A stretch of 64,000 nt of DNA, from NCBI RefSeq assembly GCF_020055675.1, contig NZ_JAIPUS010000005.1, forward strand, positions 1 to 64,000, written 5' to 3'. This DNA is from Marivita sp. GTDB lineage: Bacteria; Pseudomonadota; Alphaproteobacteria; Rhodobacterales; Rhodobacteraceae. The notes under the pieces were generated by a model, which was given only the letters and a program-made list of their open reading frames with translations, was not told the origin of the DNA and did not search any database. This document shows positions 54,440 through 63,029 of the stretch, piece after piece (within the stretch, counting starts at the first letter, position 1; each line of letters opens with the position of its first letter). Position numbers and translations under genes: made by a program.

Positions 54440-54706
54440 GACCACAGGCACGCGCCGGGCGCGAAGATCAGTGAACACGGCAAGGGCCGCGCGGCCGACA
54501 TCACGGGCTTTCAGTTGCGGGATGGGACCCGACTTACCTTGCTGCGTGATTGGGACCGGCGCGGAACCGGCTCGATCCTGTGCAAGATGCACGACCGCGC
54601 CTGCGGGGTTTTTGGCACGGTCCTCGGCCCGGAGTCGAACCGCTTCCACCGGGACCATTTCCACTTTGACACCGCAGGCTACCGCAGCGGATCGTTCCGC
54701 CGGTGA
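54440..54706 (+). pseudogene. C-terminal remnant of an extensin-like protein
   Basis: From 54464 the frame reads KISEHGKGRAADITGF, DGTRLTLLRDW, FGTVLGPESNRFHRDHFHFD, which match the conserved end of the extensin-like C-terminal domain (Pfam extensin-like_C), with the metal-type D and HxH residues present. The family's upstream two-thirds are missing: a stop codon lies in frame at 54437, and the usual final cysteine is replaced (GSFRR). No start codon with RBS exists until ATG 54515, which would cut into the domain. The fragment abuts fliP, tail to tail. Confidence 0.75.
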
Positions 54707-54707
54707 T

Positions 54708-55436
54708 CTATTGGTAGGACCGCACAAGGCTTTGCGCGACCAAGGCCCAGCCATTCGCCACCACGAAAAACGCCAGCTTGAACGGCAAAGACACGATCGC
54801 TGGTGGAACCATCATCATCCCCATCGACATGAGGACCGCCGCCACCACCAAGTCGATGATGAGGAACGGCAGGAAGATCATGAAACCGACCTGAAATGCG
54901 CGCGACAGTTCGGATAGCAAGAAAGAGGAAACCAGAATTGAAAGAGGCGTGTCAGCATTGGGCGGCTCCAGGATCAGATCGCTCCTGAGCTGTCCGAGTA
55001 TCGCAAATGTATCGGGATCGACCTGCGCCGCCATGAACACGCGAAACGGCTGGAACCCCCGTTCAAACGCCTCTTCGGTGCCCAGCTCATCATTCAATAG
55101 CGGATCAATCCCGAGGGCCCAGGCATCGAGAAGGACAGGTTCCATGACAAAGAAGGTCAGGAAAAGCGCGATGCTCACGATCAGCATGTTCGGCGGTGAT
55201 TGCTGAAGACCAATAGCCTGCCTCAAGATGGACAAAACCGTGATGATGAATGGAAAACATGTCACAGTGATGACGATTCCCGGTGCGATGCTCAGCACGG
55301 TGACCAGCGCGATAAGTTGCAGGGTGGTCGCCGTGACCGACCCGCTCTCGCCAAAGTCGAGCGAAAAGCTCTGGGCCGAAGCAGAGCTTCCCACGAGAAG
55401 GCCGATCAGCAGCGTCAATACCAGAAACTGTTTCAC
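54708..55436 (-). CDS. fliP: Flagellar biosynthesis protein FliP
   Basis: A 242-residue core membrane protein of the flagellar type III export gate. It has a cleavable signal-like N-terminus (1-21), the CFPFIITVLSILRQAIGLQQSPPN hallmark (in two parts: CFPFII and LRQAIGLQQSP), a periplasmic loop of about 100 residues, and the C-terminal PFKLAFFVVANGW block. Its start is three bases after fliN. It is the last gene of the fliF-fliH-fliN-fliP run. Confidence 0.97.
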   Translation of the reverse strand: MKQFLVLTLLIGLLVGSSASAQSFSLDFGESGSVTATTLQLIALVTVLSIAPGIVITVTCFPFIITVLSILRQAIGLQQSPPNMLIVSIALFLTFFVMEPVLLDAWALGIDPLLNDELGTEEAFERGFQPFRVFMAAQVDPDTFAILGQLRSDLILEPPNADTPLSILVSSFLLSELSRAFQVGFMIFLPFLIIDLVVAAVLMSMGMMMVPPAIVSLPFKLAFFVVANGWALVAQSLVRSYQ

Positions 55437-55439
55437 CGT

Positions 55440-55733
55440 CTAATCACTTGAAGCGCCAAAGTCATTCACATCGATCAACCGCACGCTCAATTGCCCGTGC
55501 TGTTCTGCCGAGTCGTTGATTTCCAGGACACCCGTCCCGATCAGACGATCACCGACATAAAGTTCGACTGGATCCTCGACGCGCTTGTCGAGCAACAAAA
55601 CAGATCCTTCTTCCAGTTGCAGAAAATCGCGCACCAATGGGCGCGCGCGCCCAACAGAGACCGTGACTTCGATTGGAACGGTCGTGAAGGTGGCGTCCGT
55701 TTTGGTATTTGACGACTCTTTCAGGTTATCCAT
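55440..55733 (-). CDS. fliN: Flagellar motor switch protein FliN
   Basis: A 97-residue protein with a short N-terminal tail and the C-terminal FliN/SpoA domain: VPIEVTVSVGRA, then LEEGSVLLLDKRVEDPVELYVGDRLIGTGVL. It forms the C-ring rim and binds FliH. The ATG at 55733 lies within the fliH 3' end (8-base overlap), and the extension to 55799 is unlike FliN. Confidence 0.94.
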   Translation of the reverse strand: MDNLKESSNTKTDATFTTVPIEVTVSVGRARPLVRDFLQLEEGSVLLLDKRVEDPVELYVGDRLIGTGVLEINDSAEQHGQLSVRLIDVNDFGASSD

Positions 55734-56328
55734 GTGCGCGACGCTCCGTCTGATCGTAAAGGACCGCATGAACGGCATCGGTGATCTGTCTCGACACATC
55801 GGGGAGGTCGATGGACATTTCTTTGCCGCCCAAACGAAGCTCGGCCTGACCCTCCGAAAGCAACGGTGCCTCCGTAACTGTCACTGGAAGGCTGCAAGAC
55901 GCTGCATTCACCAGATGCGAGACCTGATCCACCGCACCGGTGGCGACCGAAATTTCGACCTGCGTCGTGCCCATGTCGCGTGCAATCTGGGATAGCTGGT
56001 CTACCACATGTCCGCCCAGGGTATCCCGCGCCAAGACGGGCAGCATCTTTTGCAGTATTTCTTCAAACAGCGGTGTCAGATTCGCCAATACCTGCGCATG
56101 AACCTCATGATAGGTGAAGGAGAGGTCCTGCAAATTCTGCGCCAACCCCTCGGACACATGCGCGACGTCCTCTTCCTTTGCCTTGATCGCGTCATCCCAT
56201 CCGGCGCGATACCCTGTATCGAATGCCTCCAGTCGCTCTGTCTCGAGCATTTCATCTGAAACGGCCGCTCGACGGGAAGTGGGCGCTGGTGTGCCAAAAT
56301 TCTCAAGAAAGGTGCTCAGAGTGGTCAT
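55726..56328 (-). CDS. fliH: FliH-like flagellar export regulator
   Basis: A 200-residue protein with the position and features of FliH, the ATPase-binding stalk of flagellar export: an N-terminal region, a central charged helix with GYRAGWDDA-type glycine spacing (about 39-50), and a C-terminal FliH/V-ATPase subunit E-like domain. The sequence is diverged, so the call leans on context. Its ATG overlaps the fliF stop in ATGA, and it overlaps fliN downstream. No fliI ATPase gene is in the window. Confidence 0.85.
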   Translation of the reverse strand: MTTLSTFLENFGTPAPTSRRAAVSDEMLETERLEAFDTGYRAGWDDAIKAKEEDVAHVSEGLAQNLQDLSFTYHEVHAQVLANLTPLFEEILQKMLPVLARDTLGGHVVDQLSQIARDMGTTQVEISVATGAVDQVSHLVNAASCSLPVTVTEAPLLSEGQAELRLGGKEMSIDLPDVSRQITDAVHAVLYDQTERRAHG

Positions 56329-57917
56329 CGCAGATCCTCGGGATTGGGTTCGTCCAGCCAGCTTCGCAGGACCTCTACAGTTTCGTCTCGCCGGTCCTCG
56401 ATCAGTGATTTGAGACGCCCCACAGCATCCGCCGGCGCGGCAGTGCCGGACTGGTTCGCCTGATCGGCAACAGCAGGCAGATTGACCTCGCCGTCATCAG
56501 GTTCGATCGTACCGCTCAGAACCGGCAAGTCAGACGACAGGTCTGCATTGTCAGGCGCAGGCAAACCGTCAGGACGCGAAGACGCCAGCAACAAGGGACG
56601 AACGACGAACAGCCCCAGAACGATTGAAACGATAGCCAGAACAGCGATCTGGAAAAGTGACATCCTGTCGAACTGACCAACGAACCAGCCCGGTTCCGCT
56701 GGCAGGGTGCCACGAGGTTCCACCGGTTCAAAAGACAACGACCTAAGAGTGATGACGTCACCCCGCGCCTCGTTGTAGCCCACGGCGGATGCAACCAGAT
56801 CCCGCAAGGCCGACAGTTCCTCATCCGGCACTGGGACAAAACTCTGCACACCCTGATCGTCGACCTCGGTCTTTCCGTTCACCATGACAGCCACGGTGAG
56901 CCGTTTTATTGCACCGGGAGCTTTTATGATTTCCCGTGTTGTTTGTGACACTTCGTAATTCAAGCGCTCACGGGTTTCGCTGCTCTTTCGCGTCTCGGTT
57001 TCACTCTCGTTCGCATCTCCATCCGGAAGGTTGGATGCAACCGTCACTGCGCCCGGCCCGGTGTTTTCCGATTGATCAGATCGTTCCTCGCTATCAGAAC
57101 TTATGACGAATCTGCTGTCAGGATCAAACCTGCGCTCTGTTATGGACTCGGTGTCAGTGACTGCATCCACGCTGACTTCGACAACGGCGTTTCCCGGGCC
57201 GACCCGCGCTTCGATCATTCGCAACACACGTTCGCGCAGGGCTTCTGTCCGGTCCTGTTCGCTGGCGGCGCTGAAGCCCGGGCCGTCGTCCGACAAAAGT
57301 CCTGACTGAGCGTCGATCACCGAAACCTCAGCAGGCTCGAGTCCCGCGACAGCCGATGCCACAAGGTGCCGTATCGCCTCGACTTTCGCGCGATCAATCG
57401 TCCCGGCCCGCGCCGTCACATGGACTGACGCGCTTGGCGCAAGATCACGTCTGAACGGGTTCTCACTTCCGGTGGCAATGTGAACCCGCGCATTTCCGAT
57501 ATCGGGCGACGCGACAATGGTCCGCGCCAATTCTCCTTCCTTCGCACGTAAATAGGCGGCATCAAACATTTGCGATGTCGTGCCGAAACCGGTGAGCGAA
57601 TCAAGCAATTCGTAGCCCTGCCCAGAGCTTGCAGGCAGCCCTTCGCTAGCCAGCGTCAACCGAAGTTCATCGCGCGCCGCATCCGATACGAACACCGATG
57701 TGCCACGCACCTCGAATGCTGCTCCGCGCTGCTGCAAGGCCTGAACCACCTCGCCCGCCGCCTCCGGTTCAAGGCCGGAATAAAGAAGCGCCATCCGTGG
57801 CTGCGTGACAAGACGCGACATGCCGACAACCGCGAGAAAGATCGCGAGCGTCGCGCCGACAACGACCATTTTTCGCATGACGGTCAAATTTCGCCAGACT
57901 GGAAATATTTGCTGCAC
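56325..57917 (-). CDS. fliF: Flagellar M-ring protein FliF
   Basis: A 530-residue MS-ring protein with two transmembrane segments (about 18-38 and 425-445) and the secretin-like/ring-building motifs of the family (LYSGL near 52, GYELLD, VHIA). The long central periplasmic part has an acidic insert near 280-310. It forms the base of the flagellum in the inner membrane. It heads the minus-strand run, divergent from fliL with 122 bases between them, where a CtrA-like box is found. Confidence 0.96.
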   Translation of the reverse strand: MQQIFPVWRNLTVMRKMVVVGATLAIFLAVVGMSRLVTQPRMALLYSGLEPEAAGEVVQALQQRGAAFEVRGTSVFVSDAARDELRLTLASEGLPASSGQGYELLDSLTGFGTTSQMFDAAYLRAKEGELARTIVASPDIGNARVHIATGSENPFRRDLAPSASVHVTARAGTIDRAKVEAIRHLVASAVAGLEPAEVSVIDAQSGLLSDDGPGFSAASEQDRTEALRERVLRMIEARVGPGNAVVEVSVDAVTDTESITERRFDPDSRFVISSDSEERSDQSENTGPGAVTVASNLPDGDANESETETRKSSETRERLNYEVSQTTREIIKAPGAIKRLTVAVMVNGKTEVDDQGVQSFVPVPDEELSALRDLVASAVGYNEARGDVITLRSLSFEPVEPRGTLPAEPGWFVGQFDRMSLFQIAVLAIVSIVLGLFVVRPLLLASSRPDGLPAPDNADLSSDLPVLSGTIEPDDGEVNLPAVADQANQSGTAAPADAVGRLKSLIEDRRDETVEVLRSWLDEPNPEDLR

Positions 57918-57978
57918 CGATACCCTCCGAAGTCAAAACACTCTGTTTCGTTGACAGGGTCGTTATTGCCGCATCGCG

Positions 57979-57993
57979 TTAACAATCGGTTAG
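57979..57993. promoter_or_regulatory. CtrA-like box between fliF and fliL
   Basis: TTAA, seven bases, TTAG (57979-57993): one mismatch to the CtrA consensus TTAA-N7-TTAA. It lies midway in the divergent flagellar promoter region. CtrA regulates flagellar genes in many Rhodobacterales. This is a consensus match only. Confidence 0.5.
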
Positions 57994-58039
57994 TGCCTGA
58001 TCGCTAAGTACGAGACCACAGATTTGGAAATGGGTACAT

Positions 58040-58537
58040 ATGGCGGCTGCTGAACAAATGGAATCCGACGCCAACGTATCGGACAGGAGTCCATCTAAGA
58101 TTTGGCTTATACTGTCCGTGCTTCTCTGCGTTGTTGGCGGCGCTGCGGGTTATTTCGGCGTCTCGAGCGGACTTGTCCCGTTTGGCGCATCCGAAACACG
58201 CGACAGATCAGCGGCACCGGCGCCGGTGGAGCGGCCGAATGTTGCATTCGTGGACATTCCAACGCTGGTCATCACTTTGCCTCCGGAAGCACAGAACGAG
58301 CACCTACGTTTTGCGGGTCAAATTGAAGTGCCGTCGAAATACAAAAGCGACGTCGAATACCTGATGCCACGTATTCAGGACATGATGAACGGCTACCTGC
58401 GCGCTTTGACGGTCGAGGATATCGAAGGTCCCGGTGCATTGTTCAAAATAAGGCTGCACATGTTTCGGCGGATCATCATGGTGGTCGGCCTGGGCAAAGC
58501 CAACAGCCTGCTTGTGACAGAATTTATCTTGAAATGA
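58040..58537 (+). CDS. fliL: Flagellar basal body-associated protein FliL
   Basis: A 165-residue inner-membrane protein with one transmembrane helix (about 21-41) and a periplasmic stomatin-like domain; FVDIPTLVITL and the RLHMFRRIIMV stretch fit the family. FliL associates with stator units of the motor. The start is ATG at 58040. It is the first gene of the plus-strand flagellar run. Confidence 0.94.
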   Translation: MAAAEQMESDANVSDRSPSKIWLILSVLLCVVGGAAGYFGVSSGLVPFGASETRDRSAAPAPVERPNVAFVDIPTLVITLPPEAQNEHLRFAGQIEVPSKYKSDVEYLMPRIQDMMNGYLRALTVEDIEGPGALFKIRLHMFRRIIMVVGLGKANSLLVTEFILK

Positions 58538-58545
58538 GGGAATCA

Positions 58546-58905
58546 ATGGATCTGGTCGCGGATATCCTCCTTGTCGCGGGCGCACTGGGCGCCGGACTGT
58601 ACTGTTTTGTTCTGGCACGTCGCCTGTCGCGGTTTACTGACCTTGAAAATGGCGTCGGTGCCGCGGTCGCTGTGCTGTCGGCGCAGGTGACGGACCTTCA
58701 ACATGCGCTCGATTCTGCGCAAAAGACCGCCACCCATTCGAGCGACAGCCTCGAAGACCTGACAACCCGCGCCGAAGATGCGGCGAAGCGGTTGGAATTG
58801 ATGGTGGCGTCTTTGCATGATCTCCCGCCATCTCCGCCGGGGGTCGAAAAATCATCGGTGAAAAATGGGCCGGTCTTCTCGCGTCACGGAGGAAACTCAC
58901 AATGA
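58546..58905 (+). CDS. Hypothetical flagellar-cluster protein
   Basis: A 119-residue protein with an N-terminal transmembrane helix (about 3-22) and a heptad-patterned region (about 33-90) predicted to form a coiled coil. The ATG at 58546 has GAGGGA eight bases upstream; the alternative ATG at 58534 overlaps the fliL stop. It lies between fliL and motE with a 4-base overlap to motE, so the three are coupled. No named family; the place suggests a stator or basal-body accessory role. Confidence 0.78.
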   Translation: MDLVADILLVAGALGAGLYCFVLARRLSRFTDLENGVGAAVAVLSAQVTDLQHALDSAQKTATHSSDSLEDLTTRAEDAAKRLELMVASLHDLPPSPPGVEKSSVKNGPVFSRHGGNSQ

Positions 58906-59510
58906 AGGCAACAAAGATACCCTCCGGGAAACGAAAGAAAAGAACATCAAAAGGTACCCTCACCATCATTGGCGCACTGCTTCTCATGTCCGCCACACTG
59001 CGGTTGGCAACCGAAGCGGGACAAGTGATCGCAAGCGAAGACATTGGCGCCCCGACCACAGAAAATGGCCGCCAAGCGTCGATGAGGGATTTGGCGCGTC
59101 CAGAGCAGATGGATGCCGCGATTGAAGCCATCAAGGCGCGCGAAGCCAAGTTGATCGACCGCGAAGCCGAAATTGATGAACGCGAGGCCAGCGTTTCGCA
59201 AGCCGAGGCAACAATCAAAGCCGAATTGGAAAAACTGAAGACCGCAGAGGAGAACCTGAAGCGAACGATTGAACAGGCATCTTCCGCATCCGAAGACGAT
59301 ATTTCCCAATTGACCGATGTTTACGCCACGATGAAACCCAAACAGGCAGCGGCCCTATTCGAGCAGATGGATTCGAATTTTGCTGCGGGGTTCCTTGCCC
59401 GGATGGCCGCGGACAATGCTGCGCGTATCATGGCAGGGATGACACCGGAAAAGGCCTATGAGATCAGTGTCGTTCTGGCTGGTCGCAATGCCGATATACC
59501 GCTTGATTGA
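58902..59510 (+). CDS. motE: MotE-like chaperone of flagellar motor protein
   Basis: A 202-residue protein with a basic N-terminus, one transmembrane or signal-anchor helix (about 19-36), a long charged coiled coil (about 65-125, REAKLIDREAEIDERE), and a C-terminal MgtE-N-like domain (YATMKPKQAAALFEQMD, MTPEKAYEISVVLAGR). This order matches MotE, a periplasmic chaperone of MotC described in rhizobia. The start overlaps the upstream gene by four bases. No motA, motB or motC lies in the window. Confidence 0.85.
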   Translation: MKATKIPSGKRKKRTSKGTLTIIGALLLMSATLRLATEAGQVIASEDIGAPTTENGRQASMRDLARPEQMDAAIEAIKAREAKLIDREAEIDEREASVSQAEATIKAELEKLKTAEENLKRTIEQASSASEDDISQLTDVYATMKPKQAAALFEQMDSNFAAGFLARMAADNAARIMAGMTPEKAYEISVVLAGRNADIPLD

Positions 59511-59884
59511 TTGCATTCCAATTTGACATAGGAATGCGTGACGGCAATCAGCGACAGCCAAAAACGTGCCGGAATGCAGTGGCCAACGATCCAGATTTAT
59601 CCCAAGGACAACACAAAATGCGGCATTGCCGAGCGGCAGATGTGCAGATTTTATATGGGGCAGAATACCAAAAAGGTAGCGTTGGCGAAAGCTATCATGC
59701 TTTCAACGGTCCGTCCCGGCACTTGTCGGGTCTGGGTGGTTCCAGCCAGCATTTACCTGAGATTTCGGCCATCGCCCGCAGCAACATGGGAAAAAGCGCC
59801 TTTGGCATCAGCGTCTGACGACGCGCACAAATCGGCCGACGCTCTGTTCGTGACGTAGGACAACGATGTTATTTCAGGCAATTT
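59511..59884. other. Non-coding or decayed region after motE
   Basis: About 374 bases between motE and the tRNA gene. Two overlapping open frames cross it, one ending in a GGSSQHLPEISAIARSNMGKS stretch that is protein-like but matches no family I know. No RBS or starting motif supports either frame. In related genomes flagellar genes continue after motE, so this may be a decayed remnant. Confidence 0.35.
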
Positions 59885-59961
59885 TGGCGATCCCGGCAGG
59901 ATTCGAACCTGCAACCTGCCCCTTAGGAGGGGGCTGCTCTATCCAGTTGAGCCACGGGACC
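59885..59961 (-). tRNA. tRNA-Arg (anticodon CCU)
   Basis: A 77-base cloverleaf on the minus strand. The acceptor stem GGTCCCG pairs with CGGGATC, the D arm is GCTC...GAGC, the anticodon stem GCCCC/GGGGC encloses loop CTCCTAA (anticodon CCT, reading AGG), and the T arm GCAGG-TTCGAAT-CCTGC is canonical. The 3' GCCA end is encoded. It reads arginine codon AGG, which is rare in GC-rich Rhodobacterales. Confidence 0.96.
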
Positions 59962-60061
59962 GTCCAGCATCGGCATAGCGTCTGGACGCGCCGTTGTCAT
60001 CTGCCAGATCGAATTTTCATCACCTCCGCAATTGCTTGCTGGTGCGTCAAAGATGGGGATA

Positions 60062-61114
60062 ATGTCCGGCAACAGTATTGGGATGATGCCATTGGCCAGT
60101 GACGATACCCGACCTCTTACCCTTCGCGATGTGTCCGAAGCCTCGGGAGTGTCAGAGATGACGGTCAGCCGCGTGCTGCGCAATCGGGGCGATGTTTCGC
60201 TCGCAACCCGCGAGAAAGTACTGTCGGCGGCAAAATCGCTTGGTTATGTGCCGAACAAGATCGCGGGCGCTTTGGCAAGCCAGAGGGTCAACCTGGTCGC
60301 GGTCATCATTCCAAGCCTGCGCAACATGGTTTTTCCAGAGGTCATGTCTGGCATCAGCGCCGTTCTGGAGGAGACCGAATTACAGCCTGTCGTCGGTGTC
60401 ACCGATTACCTGCCGGAAAAAGAAGAACGCGTTCTTTACGAGATGCTGTCGTGGCGCCCATCAGGCGTGATCATCGCGGGGCTGGAACATACGGACGCGT
60501 CGCGGGCGATGTTGCGGGCCAGCGGGATCCCGGTGGTCGAGATCATGGATGTGGACGGGACGCCGATCGATTCGGTGGTGGGCATTTCCCACCGGCGGGC
60601 CGGTCGCAAGATGGCCGAAGCGATTTTGAAGGCCGGATATGAAAGGATCGGTTTTCTAGGCACCAAGATGCCGCTAGATCACCGTGCACGAAAGCGGTTC
60701 GAAGGGTTCACCGGCGCTTTGGCGAAGAACAGGGTGGAGGTTGCGGATCAGGAGTTTTACTCGGGTGGGTCCGCTCTGGCCAAGGGCGCAGAGATGACCA
60801 AAGCGATTCTCGACCGGGATCCTGATTTGGATTTCCTGTATTATTCCAACGACATGATCGCGGCCGGCGGGTTACTGTCACTGCTCGAAAAGGGCACGGA
60901 GATTCCCAACAAGATCGGGCTTGCGGGGTTCAATGGCGTTGAATTGTTGGAAGGTCTACCACGTCAATTGGCAACGATGGATGCCTGCCGGACCGAAATT
61001 GGGATCAAGGCCGCAGAGATTATTTCTGACCGGGTCAACACCCGAGGCACAGATGCCGCCAAGGTCGTCGAATTGACGCCGAAGATCAGCTATGGAGATA
61101 CTCTGCGAAGATGA
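60062..61114 (+). CDS. LacI-family transcriptional regulator
   Basis: A regulator of 350 residues: an N-terminal LacI helix-turn-helix (LTLRDVSEASGVSEMTVSRVLRN), the hinge (PNKIAGALASQ), and a periplasmic-binding-protein-like effector domain with FPEVMSG and DFLYYSNDMIAAGGL. Among known members it is closest to GntR (gluconate repressor) type sequences, but no sugar-acid genes are nearby to test this. The ATG at 60062 has GGGGA five bases upstream; ATGs at 60053 and 60083 are possible. It is followed by a bidirectional hairpin. Confidence 0.9.
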   Translation: MSGNSIGMMPLASDDTRPLTLRDVSEASGVSEMTVSRVLRNRGDVSLATREKVLSAAKSLGYVPNKIAGALASQRVNLVAVIIPSLRNMVFPEVMSGISAVLEETELQPVVGVTDYLPEKEERVLYEMLSWRPSGVIIAGLEHTDASRAMLRASGIPVVEIMDVDGTPIDSVVGISHRRAGRKMAEAILKAGYERIGFLGTKMPLDHRARKRFEGFTGALAKNRVEVADQEFYSGGSALAKGAEMTKAILDRDPDLDFLYYSNDMIAAGGLLSLLEKGTEIPNKIGLAGFNGVELLEGLPRQLATMDACRTEIGIKAAEIISDRVNTRGTDAAKVVELTPKISYGDTLRR

Positions 61115-61117
61115 GAG

Positions 61118-61146
61118 GAAGGGCCTCAAAGGGCCCTTCTTGTGTT
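61118..61146 (+). terminator. Terminator between the LacI gene and the ABC-transporter operon
   Basis: GAAGGGCC (61118-61125) and GGCCCTTC (61132-61139) form an eight-pair stem around a six-base loop, followed by TTGTGTT. It lies between convergent genes and could serve both. Confidence 0.7.
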
Positions 61147-61163
61147 CCGTTTGGCAATACGCG

Positions 61164-62150
61164 TCAGTTCAGCGCATCGGACACCTCGTGCGTCCAAGCA
61201 GAATTGCCGGGATCGGCGGTAATCACCGGGTCCGATCCGCCGGCCAGCAGGGTTTCGACCGTGCGCTCAAAATCTTCCGGGGCCAAGGCGCCGTTCGATC
61301 CCGCGGTCAGCTTGGCCACTTCGTCCATCATGCGCTTTTGGTGTTTTTCGGACTGCGCGCCGGTCTCGTCATATTCGAGAACGATCATCGCCGCGTCATC
61401 CGGGTTTTCCTCGGCCCATTTCCAACCTTTCATCGACGCGGCCACGAAGCGTTGCATCTTGTCGACAAACTCAGGATCGTCCAAGCGGTCTTCGAGAACG
61501 TAAAGCCCGTCTTCCAAGGTCGCGACACCCTGATCTTCGTACTTGAAGGTTACCAGCTCATCCGCGCTGACACCGGCATCGATCACCTGCCAGTATTCGT
61601 TATAGGTCATTGTCGAAATGCAGTCCGCCTGGCGTTGCAACAGCGGATCCACGTTGAAGCCTTGTTTGAGCACCTCGACACCGGACTCGCTCTTGCCATC
61701 GGTGGAGATGCCCATCGCGCTCATCCACGACAGGAACGGGAATTCGTTGCCGAAGAACCAGACCCCCAGCGTGCGGTTCTTGAGGTCGTCCGGCGTTTCG
61801 ATCCCCGCATCTTTCCAGCAGGTGAGCATCATGCCAGAGCTTTTGAAAGGCTGTGCGATATTGACCAGGGGCAGGCCCTTTTCCCGCGCAGCCAGCGCGG
61901 CAGGCATCCACTCTACAGTCACATCGGCCCCGCCTCCGGCAATCACCTGCGTTGGCGCGATGTCCGGGCCGCCGGGTTTGATCGTCACATCCAGATCGGC
62001 CTCATCGTAATAGCCGTTTTCCAACGCGACGTAATAGCCCGCGAACTGAGCCTGCGTGACCCACTTCAGTTGCAAAGTCACGTCATCTGCCGCCCAGGCC
62101 GGCGCCGCCAGTCCTAGTGCAGCCGCGATACCAAGTAGTTTCGTCGTCAT
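61164..62150 (-). CDS. ABC transporter substrate-binding protein, NMT1/ThiY-like
   Basis: A 328-residue secreted binding protein with a Sec signal (1-20, APAWA) and the NMT1/THI5-like fold: LQLKWVTQAQFAGYYVA near the N-terminus (the region that contacts a pyrimidine in ThiY), IVGVW-type GVWFFGNEF, and a helical C-terminal half. Members bind pyrimidine-type or riboflavin-like precursors. It is the last gene of the operon, 30 bases after the second permease. Function as pyrimidine or precursor uptake is inferred. Confidence 0.88.
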   Translation of the reverse strand: MTTKLLGIAAALGLAAPAWAADDVTLQLKWVTQAQFAGYYVALENGYYDEADLDVTIKPGGPDIAPTQVIAGGGADVTVEWMPAALAAREKGLPLVNIAQPFKSSGMMLTCWKDAGIETPDDLKNRTLGVWFFGNEFPFLSWMSAMGISTDGKSESGVEVLKQGFNVDPLLQRQADCISTMTYNEYWQVIDAGVSADELVTFKYEDQGVATLEDGLYVLEDRLDDPEFVDKMQRFVAASMKGWKWAEENPDDAAMIVLEYDETGAQSEKHQKRMMDEVAKLTAGSNGALAPEDFERTVETLLAGGSDPVITADPGNSAWTHEVSDALN

Positions 62151-62180
62151 GGTTTACCTCCAAGTTGGCATTTTCATTTT

Positions 62181-63029
62181 TCAGGTTTGGCGATGCGACG
62201 GATGCCAGAACGTCGCTCGCCGTTCGATCCACGCGACGAGCCCGTAGAACGCCGTCCCGGCCATGGCCGCGACCGCGATCTCGGCCCAGACCAAGTCAAT
62301 CGACAGGCTGCCGACGCCGGTCGAAATGCGAAATCCCATACCCCGCGTGGGAGACCCGAAGTACTCGGCAACGATGGCGCCGATCAGGGCAAGTGTTGTC
62401 GCGATTTTCAGACCATTGAACACGAACGGAAGCGCGGCAGGCAGGCGCAACTTCACCAATGTGTCGAAATAAGTCGCAGCATAGGTACGCATCAGGTCAC
62501 GCTGCATGGCATCCGTTTCCCGCAAGCCCTGCACCGTATTCACAAGGATCGGGAAAAACACCATGACGACGACCACCGCCGCCTTGGACTGCCAGTCAAA
62601 ACCGAACCAACTCACAAGGATGGGCGCGATGCCGACGATGGGCAGGGCTGCCACGAAATTTCCAATCGGCAAGAGCCCCTTTGTCAAAAACACGGATCGG
62701 TCTATCAGGATTGCTGTGAAAAAGGCCGCCAGCACGCCGATCGCAAAGCCGGACAAGGCGCCTTTCAGAACGGTTTGGCGGAAGTCCTGCCACAGGATAT
62801 CGGTCGAGTTGGCAAATGTCTGCGCCACGTCAGACGGCGCCGGAAGGATCACAGGCGACACGCCAAAACCCCGGACGATGCCTTCCCACAGCATGATCAA
62901 TGTCAGGCCGAAGAGAGCAGGAATGGCCACCCGCACAACCTTACTATTGCGCCACCGCGAATTGGCCAAGACCGCGTTGGCGGCCCATGCAGCGATCCAG
63001 AACGCAAGAGCGAACAGCAACCAATTCAT
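62181..63029 (-). CDS. ABC transporter permease (BPD type, second copy)
   Basis: A 282-residue inner-membrane permease with six hydrophobic segments and the EAA loop ETDAMQRDLMRTYAATYFDTL-KLRLP region that contacts the ATPase. It is homologous to the permease gene upstream, and the two ATG/TGA codons overlap, so a heterodimeric channel is likely. It belongs to the SsuC/TauC-like group associated with NMT1-type binding proteins. Confidence 0.9.
   Translation of the reverse strand: MNWLLFALAFWIAAWAANAVLANSRWRNSKVVRVAIPALFGLTLIMLWEGIVRGFGVSPVILPAPSDVAQTFANSTDILWQDFRQTVLKGALSGFAIGVLAAFFTAILIDRSVFLTKGLLPIGNFVAALPIVGIAPILVSWFGFDWQSKAAVVVVMVFFPILVNTVQGLRETDAMQRDLMRTYAATYFDTLVKLRLPAALPFVFNGLKIATTLALIGAIVAEYFGSPTRGMGFRISTGVGSLSIDLVWAEIAVAAMAGTAFYGLVAWIERRATFWHPSHRQT

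Noticed and set aside
59500-60060. Integration (att) site at the tRNA-Arg gene
   Set aside because: tRNA 3' ends are common integration sites, but there is no integrase and no direct repeat of the tRNA end on either side within the window.
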